Assembly: GCA_001829315.1 (NCBI GenBank)
Contig: MIAY01000042.1
Location: forward strand, 1-48,877
Length of the DNA stretch: 48,877 bases
DNA from: Spirochaetes bacterium GWE1_32_154
Lineage (GTDB): Bacteria > Spirochaetota > GWE2-31-10
Direction: 5' to 3'
Part shown: in pieces, positions 9,273-17,563 of the stretch
Layout: each line of letters starts with the position of its first letter
How positions within the stretch are numbered: the stretch's first letter is position 1
The notes under the pieces: model-generated
What the model was told of the DNA's origin: nothing
The model's input: only the letters and a program-made list of their open reading frames with translations
Databases searched by the model: none
Program-made: the position numbers and the translations under genes

Positions 9273-9817
9273 TGATAGTCGTTTCTATTTGATTGTATTT
9301 CGTTAATTAAATCTAAAAAATGTTCTTTTGTTTCAAACGATGTCTTTTTTAGATATATAAATCTACCATTAGTGAATTCTATGATATAAGATTTCTCGTT
9401 TTCTGTATGCCTTAAATAGTCTGATTTAAAAAAAACAAATGTTGTTCCCCATTCTTTTATTGTGATTTTATCATTTTCAACTTCTGTAATCGATTCAATC
9501 TCTTTTGTCTCTAATCCATATTGTTTTGCAGTTATTAATATGTTTCTTCTTAAATTATTCTTATTGTGATTAAAAAAATGTTTCTTGGCAAAAACAACCC
9601 CAAAGAATCCCCAAATTGAATAAACACCGCTTAATATTATTACTGCGGAATATTTTCTTGAAACTGAAAATAGTAAAAGTAAGACGCTAAAAATCATGAA
9701 AATAAAATAAAATAATCTTCGTTTTAGTATGTTTTTTTTTGCTACATCACTTTTCTTTATTAAATCCATTCTATTTTCAATAAGATCCTCAATTGTTAGT
9801 TTTTCTTTTATTTCCAT
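9269..9817 (-). CDS. Membrane protein with C-terminal YcxB-like domain
   Basis: 182 residues. Two adjacent hydrophobic segments (~34-50 and 56-76) are followed by a soluble domain with a beta pattern (ITIKEWGTTFVFFKSDYLR ... YIIEFTNGRFIYLKK). This arrangement resembles YcxB/YdfK-type proteins, but the resemblance is only moderate. The start follows GAGGATAAA. The stop lies within the attC-like repeat. Confidence 0.65.
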   Translation of the reverse strand: MEIKEKLTIEDLIENRMDLIKKSDVAKKNILKRRLFYFIFMIFSVLLLLFSVSRKYSAVIILSGVYSIWGFFGVVFAKKHFFNHNKNNLRRNILITAKQYGLETKEIESITEVENDKITIKEWGTTFVFFKSDYLRHTENEKSYIIEFTNGRFIYLKKTSFETKEHFLDLINEIQSNRNDYH

Positions 9818-9952
9818 TTTATCCTCGATTTCTATTACTTTTCGTTTAAAATAAAATATATTTAATTTTGTAGTATTAGCTAAATATACTTCATTACTAT
9901 ACTGTACAAATATATTTTAATGATTCTTTGTTTAATCTTAATCATTCTTTTC

Positions 9953-10085
9953 TGCACCCGCAGGGTCCTCAAACATTGAGTTGAGCCACAATGCGTTAAA
10001 TGGCGTGGTTTGTGCCGGCGTATAGCCGAGATGCACAAATCATGACATAGCGTTGTCGCACTCGAACTCGTTGTTGAACGTCTTC
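9953..10085 (-). other. GC-rich islet with attC-like ends and a broken short frame
   Basis: This segment is clearly richer in G+C than its surroundings. On the minus strand it starts 7 nt after the stop of 10087-10521 with GTTCAAC (a match to RYYYAAC) and ends near ATTTAACGC. In the middle are complementary words TTTGTGC...GCACAAA and CGGC/GCCG that could pair. The minus strand also reads MKKTFNNEFECDNAMS-stop-FVHLGYTP..., a ~49-codon frame broken by one TGA where Trp would fit. It may be a foreign attC or a degenerate short gene. The rest of the 9818-9952 gap is AT-rich leader with nothing recognisable. Confidence 0.4.
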
Positions 10086-10086
10086 T

Positions 10087-10521
10087 TCATATTATTTCCA
10101 GGTATTTACTATCCAGCATTTGAATCAGAATTTTATCTTTGTATTTTAAGGTTAATTCTTCTTTTGCTATTTTTTTTAGATAATCAAAAAATATTTTATT
10201 AAATGCATCATCTCCTTCTTTTTCTAAGTCTGGTCTAAATGTCTTTAATGCATTTTCTTTAATCTCTATTTTTTCAGAATTATATTCTTTTTCCCATTCC
10301 GGAATTTGAATCATTCCGTATTCAACAAATTCAAAATCTGGACAATTACTTCCAGAATCGTTTATCGTTTTGTTTTTGTTGAAACACAGTGAAATCCATC
10401 CGGACCATGGACAAGAATATATACCAACAGAATTGATTTCCTTATGTTCTGATAAATATTTTGTTATTATTGAATTAATTTCATTTTTTATTTTTACTGA
10501 ATAATCGTTGATTTTAATCAT
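10087..10521 (-). CDS. Cytoplasmic protein of unknown function
   Basis: About 144 residues from the ATG at 10521, preceded by AAAGGAAATACAA. The frame is open to 10566, but that part lies in an attC-like core. The protein is soluble and acidic, with NSVGIYSCPWSGWISLCFN in the first third and an all-helical C-terminal half. It vaguely resembles DUF4303-type or immunity-like proteins, but no family can be asserted. It looks like a single-gene cassette. Confidence 0.65.
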   Translation of the reverse strand: MIKINDYSVKIKNEINSIITKYLSEHKEINSVGIYSCPWSGWISLCFNKNKTINDSGSNCPDFEFVEYGMIQIPEWEKEYNSEKIEIKENALKTFRPDLEKEGDDAFNKIFFDYLKKIAKEELTLKYKDKILIQMLDSKYLEII

Positions 10522-10547
10522 TTGTATTTCCTTTATTTGGTCTTTCT

Positions 10548-10567
10548 GCACTAAGCGTCCGTCCAAC
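10548..10567 (-). repeat. attC right-hand core (GTTGGAC)
   Basis: The minus strand reads GTTGGACGGACGCTTAGTGC. GTTGGAC fits the integron core GTTRRRY. The following CGGACG is shared with the junctions at 19321-19339 (GTTCGACGGACGC) and at 16187-16202 (GTTAGCCGGACG). Three junctions with the same motif upstream of different genes support a common recombination site family. The left half of this attC was not found within the AT-rich stretch up to 10748. Confidence 0.45.
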
Positions 10568-10748
10568 TCTTTTTATACCGAATATTATCTCAACCCTTTA
10601 CTTTCATTTACCTAAATAATTGCCCTGTCAAAATCTCTATTGCTATACTTCAAATAAATAAGTGTATTTTTAATTTAAGTTTACCTACAAATATCTCTTT
10701 GAATTTCAAGTTATTTCATTTTATGAAATAGATGTAAAAAAAGATCGT

Positions 10749-11564
10749 CTACACTTCAGAAATAATTTTCTTACTAAAAACATCTTCAATGCTATACAAT
10801 CCATTATCTTTATCCAATAAATAAAAACAACCATCAATAATTCCCTTTGCAAATGTATTCATATTGAATATATTTAAACCTATTTCTAGGTTTTCATCTT
10901 CAAAACCAAAAATCACTTTAATAGATCCAGGTATCCCACCGCTTCTTATCGAATTAAACGCTATTGTATTTTTCTTTCTCCGTTCCCGACCATTCCTGCC
11001 GAACTCACAGCAAGTAGATAAATCAAAATTTAATTCTTTTGCAATAATTCTTGAGATTTCCTTTGCAGTTCCGCTTGGAGCATCAATTTTCATATTATCA
11101 TGAAAATCAATAATATCAATATCAACTGTCTCCCTAATATTTCTGCAAATACCTATGAGCTGAGAATAAAACAGATGAGTTAATCTTGAAGTATTTGCAG
11201 CTAATAATAACGGAATCGATTTACCAGCATCCTGAATTTCTGATAACTCTTTCTCATTAAAACCGGTTGTTCCAGTAATAAACCTTTTATTATTCTTTAA
11301 ACACTCTTTTAAAATCGAAATAGTTACATCTGGCATGGTACAATCTATGATTATATCCGACTGGATAATAATATCCGAAATATTATCATACACATTTGCG
11401 TTAATTTGCTTGCCTATACCACATAAAATACCAAGATCTATACCAATATAATTTCTTCCTGTAGGTGCAATTCCTCCCACAATGGTAATAGCTTCATTTT
11501 TATAAGCAGTATTAACAATAGCCCTACCCATCTTTCCATTAGGCCCAATAATTAATAATTTCAA
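10749..11564 (-). CDS. dapB: DapB-like dihydrodipicolinate reductase, divergent
   Basis: 271 residues with the DapB layout: nucleotide-binding GPNGKMGRA at the N-terminus, TGTTGF (~residues 92-97), and DFHDNMKIDAPSGTA (~153-167) corresponding to the catalytic/substrate motif E-HH--K-DAPSGTA. DapB reduces the dihydrodipicolinate intermediate of lysine and meso-diaminopimelate synthesis with NAD(P)H. The first catalytic His and the Lys are kept, but the second His is Asp, and the usual GEHT and ITH substrate contacts read GSIK and IGLN. It starts with TTG after AGGAAA. No other lysine gene is nearby, so it may be an acquired paralogue with changed substrate. Confidence 0.75.
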   Translation of the reverse strand: MKLLIIGPNGKMGRAIVNTAYKNEAITIVGGIAPTGRNYIGIDLGILCGIGKQINANVYDNISDIIIQSDIIIDCTMPDVTISILKECLKNNKRFITGTTGFNEKELSEIQDAGKSIPLLLAANTSRLTHLFYSQLIGICRNIRETVDIDIIDFHDNMKIDAPSGTAKEISRIIAKELNFDLSTCCEFGRNGRERRKKNTIAFNSIRSGGIPGSIKVIFGFEDENLEIGLNIFNMNTFAKGIIDGCFYLLDKDNGLYSIEDVFSKKIISEV

Positions 11565-11676
11565 TTTATTTTCCTATTTCTCACTTGTTCATTATAATTC
11601 TCAGTTTCATCGTGTAAATACGTCGGAAGAACGGTATTTATAATTGATATACGATCACCGGATTTAAAATTGCTAC

Positions 11677-12549
11677 TTAAAAAATAAATTTATTTTTCTC
11701 AAGTTTTCCGCTATATTTATCCAGTATAATTGAGTCTTGGTAAATATTCACTAACTCATTACTAAAAGAATCAAATTCATTTATTGATTTTTGTGATAAG
11801 TTTCCAATTATAACCCCACTACCTACAACACCTGGATTGACAACAACTTCATTTTCTTTAATAGAAGATAAAAATAGTTCAATTAAAATAACATTATTGT
11901 CAGATTGAATACAAGATGATTTTATTTTTTCTTTCATCCAATTATTTAAATATTTTCGTTGAGAATTATTTTCATATCCATACCATAACATAGATTTTAT
12001 TCCTTTTTTAACTGAATCAAGAAATGTATCGAAATACGTTTTCCCATCTATATTTTTATTTAATATTGAGTACGGATCAATATGTATAAAATCCAGACAT
12101 GAAAAATTATTTATTAAAGAATCAATAGTTTTAATTGAATCATTTTTATATGTTTCAACCTTATTGAATAAGTTAATTTTTAAAGAATATTCATTTATAG
12201 CATTTAATGAGTTTTCATCTATATCACAAAAAATATATTTTTCGACATTGTTTTTTAATATATTCATTGCCAATCCGGGCGAACCAAGATATTCATTTAA
12301 ATTCATTATATTTTTATTATTATTTAATAATGTCTGATAAAATATAGAGTTCGCAATAATATCAGATTTTAACGCATTATTAATTACTGTACCTATCCCA
12401 TAGTCACGTTCAGGTGAATAAGTAAAATGATAATAGGGTTGTGCCGAATTAGTTTCAATATAAAAGCGTGGTTTTTCATTTAACAAAAAATTGCATAACG
12501 GTAAATGTTTCCATATATCGCCGATTCTTCCATAATGCTTATAACTCAT
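11677..12549 (-). CDS. RlmJ-like SAM-dependent methyltransferase
   Basis: 290 residues. The start MSYKHYGRIGDIWKHLPL parallels RlmJ's 'SYRH-HAGN-ADVLKH'. Further matches are an IETNSAQ segment where RlmJ has the DTHAG motif, EYLGSPGLAMNILK for YPGSP, an acidic cofactor region CDIDENS, and HIDPYSI near residue 155 at the catalytic DPP(Y/F) position. RlmJ makes m6A2030 in 23S rRNA. Here DPPY is shortened to DPY, so substrate and activity are uncertain. The ATG follows TAAGGAG. The promoter lies in repeat copy 1 with a CRP-type box. The first ten codons are duplicated at 19339. Confidence 0.55.
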   Translation of the reverse strand: MSYKHYGRIGDIWKHLPLCNFLLNEKPRFYIETNSAQPYYHFTYSPERDYGIGTVINNALKSDIIANSIFYQTLLNNNKNIMNLNEYLGSPGLAMNILKNNVEKYIFCDIDENSLNAINEYSLKINLFNKVETYKNDSIKTIDSLINNFSCLDFIHIDPYSILNKNIDGKTYFDTFLDSVKKGIKSMLWYGYENNSQRKYLNNWMKEKIKSSCIQSDNNVILIELFLSSIKENEVVVNPGVVGSGVIIGNLSQKSINEFDSFSNELVNIYQDSIILDKYSGKLEKNKFIF

Positions 12550-12724
12550 GTTGTACTCCTTACAGAATAATTATGTCATTGAAATATTTATAGCCTTGTA
12601 TACTATTTAACATAAGCTACTGAAAATGTATGTGAAGTAAGTCACAAAACTTTATTTTAATTATAAGAAGCATATAGTTAAGCCAGTTTTATACCGCAGA
12701 TTTTGTAGTAAATGTTTAAACTGA
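12519..12724 (-). repeat. Dispersed promoter repeat, copy 1 (with 5' end of RlmJ-like gene)
   Basis: Positions 12519-12670 appear base for base at 19339-19490, and 12559-12724 recur nearly identically at 36114-36278. The repeat holds a leader with a TAAGGAG ribosome site, -10-like words (TATACA, TTAAAT on the minus strand), a CRP-type palindrome at 12631 and an AT-rich upstream part. Here it drives the RlmJ-like gene and also includes that gene's first ten codons. Confidence 0.85.
12631..12646. promoter_or_regulatory. CRP-type box upstream of the RlmJ-like gene
   Basis: TGTGAAGTAAGTCACA is a perfect match to TGTGA-N6-TCACA. It lies about 82 bp before the ATG of 11677-12549 (minus strand). 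Candidate -10 words TTAAAT and TATACA lie 20 and 28 nt past the box, so the exact promoter geometry is less clear than at the other sites. Confidence 0.65.
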
Positions 12725-12780
12725 CCCAATAATCTATATCAATGAAACGTTGAAATCAGAAACATGCTCAAAAATATTTA

Positions 12781-13185
12781 TTATATTTTCTTTTTCATTT
12801 TTTGTATAATTAGTAAACTAAAAATACAAAATAATAATAAGTACATAATCGGAACAACAAATAGATCAACTGAAATAGTTTTAAATTTCACAATAAACGT
12901 CAAAGGAATTGTAAAAATGAGTAAAACATTAATTATTACATATTTTAAAAATAAAAAATTGTACTTTTCTATTTTGATCTTTTCATAAAGTGAAATCAAT
13001 AAAACAATTGGACTTATAATGAAACACAAAGTATTTATAACTCCGAATAATTTATCTAAAACATTATGTGAGGTTATAAAAACATAGAAATCAAATACGT
13101 GTGAATTTTTCAACAATATCATTAAGTTTAAATTTGTAATCAGAATCAAAGTTAATAGAATACCAACAATATTTTTCTTTTTCAT
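12781..13185 (-). CDS. Small four-TM membrane protein, unknown
   Basis: 134 residues with four hydrophobic segments (~5-25, 42-66, 80-104, 108-129), lysine-rich loops and a basic tail. The ATG is preceded by GTAGGAAGAAATTTTAA. No recognised domain. It lies between an attC-like site (13220-13260) and repeat copy 1, and is probably a cassette gene. Confidence 0.65.
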   Translation of the reverse strand: MKKKNIVGILLTLILITNLNLMILLKNSHVFDFYVFITSHNVLDKLFGVINTLCFIISPIVLLISLYEKIKIEKYNFLFLKYVIINVLLIFTIPLTFIVKFKTISVDLFVVPIMYLLLFCIFSLLIIQKMKKKI

Positions 13186-13219
13186 TTAAAATTTCTTCCT
13201 ACTTTTATTGTGAAAACAT

Positions 13220-13260
13220 GGCGTTTAACGTTTAAAGTTGCAGACCAGCAACTTTAAGGA
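13220..13260 (-). repeat. attC-like site with GTTAAACGCC core
   Basis: On the minus strand a perfect 10-bp stem TTAAAGTTGC/GCAACTTTAA with a 6-nt loop is followed by GTTAAACGCC, whose GTTAAAC fits the GTTRRRY core. It precedes the leader of 12781-13185. The rest of the gap to 13480 holds a second small dyad (CCAACT/AGTTGG near 13374-13391) and moderately GC-rich sequence but no open frame. Confidence 0.5.
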
Positions 13261-13480
13261 CTAATATTATTAAATTCTTTTTAATGATAATCAACAAATA
13301 TTTTAAGAAAATCAAAAATCATCGGTAATTTGGGTGCAGAGAGGGTAATCCCGAACACTGCCAACTTTGTGTTAGTTGGAGTTGACCGCAAAATAAATGA
13401 TAATTTACAGCCAAGGAAAGCCGATTAATAAAGATTTTTACAGCTTAAAAATTTCTAAATCTTTCACAAAGTAATAGTTA

Positions 13481-14440
13481 TCAATATTCTTCATATTCAA
13501 ATGTGTTATACCACTCTATTTGTCCTGATGAAAAATATTTTATTTGTTTTATTAAATAATTTGTATCAAATTCATAAGAAACATACCATTCTATTTTTTC
13601 ATAATTGTAATATTTTAAAAGTTTTATCTTATTATTATATATATCATATTCACTAATATATATATAATCTATTTCTCCTGATGAATCATAATATTCCTCA
13701 TTTATCACGTAACTATTCTTATTGTATTTCCATATCCAAATACCGTATATATTTCCTCTATAATTTTCTGTTTTTTTACTTATATTATTATTAGAGTCAT
13801 ATTCATATATATACTTCCAATTAATTTCATCATCATAATAATTTGTACTAACTTTCAAATTATTATTTATATTATATTCATATAAAGTATATTGAGATAC
13901 TTTCCCATTAAAATAAGATGTCCATTTAATCAAATTTTCATTTTCGTCATACTCATAAATATTAGAAGATATATAATCATTATAATAATTTGTTTGTTTA
14001 ATCAAATTATTATAATGATTATATTCGTAGGTATCGATACTAGTTATCTCATTAAAATTATAAAAGGTCATTTTGATTATATTATTATTACTATCATACT
14101 CATTTATTTGAAGAGAATCAATTTTCTCCAATAGACTAAATATTCCTTTCTTGATAATATTATTTTTACTGTCATATTCGTAGAATATTTCCTTTTTTAT
14201 TTCTTCTAAATTATTATAAGATATTATTTTGTTTTGTTTATTGTTGCTACTAAACATGTAAACTTCATGCCATTGTATTTCATCAGTCGAGTTATAATTT
14301 GATTTTTTAATACACCTATATTTCTTATTTGGATCGAATGTTATTTTAGAGTCATTGTTATTAGCACCATTTTGACAAGAAATAAATAATAATAAAATAA
14401 AAAATGTATTACAAACATATAGAATAAAACTATTTTTCAT
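13481..14440 (-). CDS. Lipoprotein with tandem YD-like repeats
   Basis: About 319 residues from ATG 14440 (weak GGAATTAAAT site; the frame extends 4 codons to a TTG). A signal peptide ends in the lipobox LLLFISC. The mature part is a run of roughly 11-12 repeats of ~21-25 residues built on 'YEYD-NNNIIK-T-Y'. Such Tyr/Asp/Asn repeats resemble RHS/YD or MORN-like beta structures on the cell surface. No enzymatic motif. Asn and Tyr content is extreme, partly reflecting AT-rich codon use. Surface exposure is inference. Confidence 0.75.
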   Translation of the reverse strand: MKNSFILYVCNTFFILLLFISCQNGANNNDSKITFDPNKKYRCIKKSNYNSTDEIQWHEVYMFSSNNKQNKIISYNNLEEIKKEIFYEYDSKNNIIKKGIFSLLEKIDSLQINEYDSNNNIIKMTFYNFNEITSIDTYEYNHYNNLIKQTNYYNDYISSNIYEYDENENLIKWTSYFNGKVSQYTLYEYNINNNLKVSTNYYDDEINWKYIYEYDSNNNISKKTENYRGNIYGIWIWKYNKNSYVINEEYYDSSGEIDYIYISEYDIYNNKIKLLKYYNYEKIEWYVSYEFDTNYLIKQIKYFSSGQIEWYNTFEYEEY

Positions 14441-14725
14441 ATTTAATTCCAAAAGTTTATTTAATTATATATATAAATAATTTTTTTTAATTTATATAAT
14501 TCCATGTTAATAAACATTATCTTTTCAACTTGTATTTCTTGAATCCAACGGTCTCAAAAATTATATTCATACATAAACTATAAAAAATGTTATCAACAAT
14601 AAAGCGATATAAACAAATTGAATCCAATATATAACGAGTATTGCGATAATACTATATTTATACATAAAAAAATTGATTTATGCAAATAATTAATAATAAA
14701 GTATCTTTTGTAATCAGTAGATTTT

Positions 14726-14993
14726 TTAGCGTGGATGAGATTCTTGCTTTTGATATCTTTTGTCCTTAACGCCTGTTTTGTTGGAAATGTGGGCGAGACC
14801 CCATTAAGATATCGTTTGTAAGCATTAAAATCCTTAGCGTGGGTGAAAATTCGTGTTTTCCAGATTTTATGTCCTTAGCACCGGTTTTGTCGGAAATGTG
14901 GGCGAGACCCCGTATAATTGTGTGGCGAAAAGCAAGTGAAAACAGAAATATTTTCCTTAGCGTGGTTTTTGTCGGAAATGAGCTCCAGACCCC
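14726..14993. repeat. Three degenerate tandem repeats, GC-richer than surroundings
   Basis: A unit starting TTAGCGTGG recurs at 14726, 14834 and 14957. Inside are ~41-bp blocks ending in GGGCGAGACCCC at 14762-14802 and 14871-14911, with a diverged third at 14954-14993. On the minus strand they read GGGGTCTCGCCCACATTTCC. The third abuts the broken end of the intron remnant. They may be decayed attC sites with lost cassettes, or another repeat family. Upstream, 14453-14725 is AT-rich with nothing recognisable. Confidence 0.6.
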
Positions 14994-15253
14994 TCAATGG
15001 ACAACTTTACGGCACCTCATCAGTGATTAACTTTCGTTCGTCTTCCAAAAACTCACCTGACAGATTCATGATCTGCCTTTTCCCACAACGTTAACCACCA
15101 AAGACTCTTAATCTCAGCAGCTTGGGGTAGTTTGAAACCAGTTCCTGAAAACAGATTTCGAGGAGCCATTCAGCTTACGCTGATTTCCTCATCAATTGTA
15201 AAGTTACGATTTAATCTCACTCGTGTCGAGTAAGATTAAATCTCGTGGCACAC
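14993..15253 (-). mobile_element. Group II intron remnant, 5' end only
   Basis: Positions 14993-15259 are identical to 17866-18132 except at one base (15012), so this is the first ~261 nt of the intron at 16238-18126. It starts with the same GTGTGCC 5' end (15253 downward) and has the same upstream exon end TTCAAC. The rest of the intron is missing. The 5' exon reads GGCTAACAACTGCTTCAAC, again an attC left half. Loss of the 3' rather than the 5' part is not what incomplete reverse transcription gives. Confidence 0.85.
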
Positions 15254-15305
15254 GTTGAAGCAGTTGTTAGCCGATTTCTATTAGCGATATTCCTTATTGA
15301 ACCTC

Positions 15306-16151
15306 TTACTTATATACTCTCCAACTATTATTTTCAAAAAGATATAATTGGTCACTAATTTTATATGATTCGCTTTTATAAACTTTTGATACAATATCCT
15401 TTAATTTTAGTATTCCCTTTGAATCATTTGCTCCAATACCAATTAAATAATTTCTTGCTGGTATGGCTATTATTATTTTATCTCCATATTCATTTTGAAT
15501 ATTTTCAATTATTATAGGATTCATAATAAGACTACTCTCATGAATCCCATCATATTCTATACTAAATATCCCATCTATCTCTTTAATTTCATAATTCATC
15601 CTATAATTAAAAAGATTACCAATAGCGTATTTAGTTAGTTGCTTATCATTAATATGAAGTAATTTTATTTCTTCTGAGGATAGATATTTCATCTCTTTTT
15701 CTGTTTCTTGTGAAAAAACTATGTAAATAGAATTGAAAAATGGAATAGAGTAAATAATTTTTTCTTTATTAATATCTGGGGCAAGCTCTATGCTTCGATT
15801 TATTGTTGCTTCAATCCATTCTTTACTTCTTATATTTGGGATAATAATTCCTTTTGAGGTTATTATATTAATAGGATTAATGAGTGCTGTACCTAAATAT
15901 GATAAAATTATTCTATCAACGTCTTCTCCATTTTTTATTCGAATATAAGCATTTCCTAGATCAAATTTTCTTTTTTCATTAAAATATGCATAACTAACTA
16001 GTAAAGATCCAGATGTTTCGACTTTACTAATATTAGGTTCATCCTGCAATTTGTTAATAAACATTTGCGTAAACTCTTTTTCACTAATAACTTTATTACA
16101 TCCAAAAAATAATAAAACAAATATTGAAAATAATATGCAATAAGATTTCAA
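15306..16151 (-). CDS. DUF1444-family lipoprotein
   Basis: 281 residues from a TTG start 8 nt after TTAGGAGATG. A signal peptide with lipobox LLFFGC is followed by a DUF1444-like domain: SEKEFTQMFINKL, IIPNIRSKEWIE, IYIVFSQETEKEMKYLS and IIIAIPARNYLIGIGAND in the expected order. The family's function is unknown; most members are cytoplasmic, so the lipoprotein signal is unusual. The gene sits between two attC-like sites, one with the intron and one with the intron remnant, and is a probable cassette. Confidence 0.7.
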   Translation of the reverse strand: MKSYCILFSIFVLLFFGCNKVISEKEFTQMFINKLQDEPNISKVETSGSLLVSYAYFNEKRKFDLGNAYIRIKNGEDVDRIILSYLGTALINPINIITSKGIIIPNIRSKEWIEATINRSIELAPDINKEKIIYSIPFFNSIYIVFSQETEKEMKYLSSEEIKLLHINDKQLTKYAIGNLFNYRMNYEIKEIDGIFSIEYDGIHESSLIMNPIIIENIQNEYGDKIIIAIPARNYLIGIGANDSKGILKLKDIVSKVYKSESYKISDQLYLFENNSWRVYK

Positions 16152-16195
16152 TTAACATCTCCTAATTTACTATATCAGTTGCGACAAAGTCGTCC

Positions 16196-16237
16196 GGCTA
16201 ACATTTTGTTAACCTGCGAGGCGTTAGCCGACGTCAG
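16196..16237 (-). repeat. attC right half, downstream exon of the intron
   Basis: After the intron the minus strand reads CTGACGTCGGCTAACGCC, then CAGGTTAACAAAAT and GTTAGCC (16196-16202). Joining it to the 5' exon at 18127-18145 rebuilds a site with GTCTAACA pairing to TGTTAGCC (7 of 8) and AACCTG pairing to CAGGTT (6 of 6), as in an attC hairpin. The next cassette gene (15306-16151) starts 45 nt beyond. Confidence 0.6.
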
Positions 16238-16277
16238 GTTGAGTAGACCGGGGGAATCACACCCCCAGTCTCTCACA

Positions 16278-16311
16278 GAACCGTACGTGACAGTCTCCCG
16301 TCATACGGCTC
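16278..16311 (-). ncRNA. Group II intron domain V
   Basis: The 34-nt minus-strand segment GAGCCGTATGACGGGAGACT... ends CACGTACGGTTC. It folds as the expected domain V: lower stem GAGCCGTATG/CACGTACGGTTC with a bulge, a GGGAGACT-type cap, and AGC in the catalytic triad position of the first strand. It is followed by the domain VI stem. Confidence 0.85.
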
Positions 16312-16327
16312 TTCATATTCAATCGTA

Positions 16328-17563
16328 CTAATTAAAGCCAAATTCCCAATGTACAAAAAGTGTTGGTCTGGTTTTAAGTAAAGCTCTCATAAAGTTATAA
16401 GCTCTTACCCAGCTATTACGTAACTTACGAAACTTGTTCTTAGCCCATTTGACTAAGTTCTTCTGAATCCTATCACAAACTCCTCCTAACGCTGACTTCC
16501 TGAATCTTCCATAGTAGTTTAACCACCCTCTAATAGAAGAATTGATTAACTCCGCCATACCATCAATATCCAAACCTGTACAGGACTGAATTTTTATTGC
16601 CCTGATTTTATCCTTAATCGAGACTTCTGCCTTTTTGCTAATCGCAGGTGAAAAACTTACAAAGTACTAATTCCTATTATTCTTTACTAATCTTGGTCGA
16701 AAAGTAAATCCTAAAAAATCAAACTTCTTCTCAGTATAATCTCCCTTTCGATTATCATCTTTGCAGTAAACAATCTTTGTCTTATCAGGATGAACCATGA
16801 GTTTACATTCTGCTAAACGTACTTTGATCTCTTCAAGAAGTTTTGTTGCTTCTTCAAGACTTCTACAGTGAACAACTAAATCATCAGCATACCTCGCAAA
16901 AGGGTTCTCAGGATGATTTTTCGTAATCCATTTGTCAAACGCATAATGAAGAAATAAATTTGCTAACAGGGGACTTATCACACCACCTTGTGGCGTTCCA
17001 ACTTCTCTGTGAATAAGATTTCCTTCAGAATCTATCGCAGGAGCCTTTAGCCATCTTTCAACATATAGACGAATCCAAGCAGGAGGACTATGAAAATCTA
17101 CAGCTTTCATCATCAATTCATGATCGATATTGTCAAAGAATCCCTTGATATCCAGATCAATTACCCAGTCATATTCCCAGCACCGCTTTCTCGTTACCTC
17201 AAGAGCCTGATGAGCTGACTTTTTAGGTCGATACCCATAGGAATTATGATGAAACAACGGTTCAAGGATAGGCTCGAAATATAACCTTGCAGTCATTTGT
17301 GCCACTCGATCCAATACTGTTGGTATTCCGAGTGGTCTTGTTCCTCCACCTTTCTTTGGGATATCTACCCGTTTAACCGCCATGGGAAAGTAACTACCGC
17401 TTGACATTCTATTCCAAAGTTTATACAGAGAATCTTTTTCATTCTCTGCCATTGCTTCGAGCGTTAATCCGTCAATGCCTGCAGAACCTCTATTCCGTTT
17501 AACAAGCTGATATGCATCCCAAATCATTTGCTTTGAGATTCTGTACGATTTTGCCTGTTCCAA
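16328..17563 (-). pseudogene. ltrA: Group II intron reverse transcriptase/maturase, interrupted by one in-frame TAG
   Basis: The frame starts at a TTG after GGGAGGAACTA and encodes 298 residues to a TAG at 16667-16669, then continues in the same frame (YFVSFSPAISKKAEV...) to 16328: 411 codons in all, one stop inside. RT motifs are intact: RPLGIPTVLDRVAQ, SYGYRPKKSAHQAL, DLDIKGFFDNIDH, GTPQGGVISPLL and YADD (~225-228). The part after the stop holds the maturase/thumb region IRGWLNYYGRF. Without readthrough the maturase domain is lost, so splicing would fail in cis. The stop could be real decay, suppression or a base error. Confidence 0.88.

Noticed and set aside
9953-10085. UGA read as tryptophan or selenocysteine in the short islet frame
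   Set aside because: No other gene in the window needs UGA recoding and no SECIS-like stem directly after the TGA is evident; decay is simpler.
14839-15030. Short plus-strand frame across repeats and intron remnant
   Set aside because: The frame spans repeat blocks and the intron end, so its coding appearance is a by-product of non-coding sequence.
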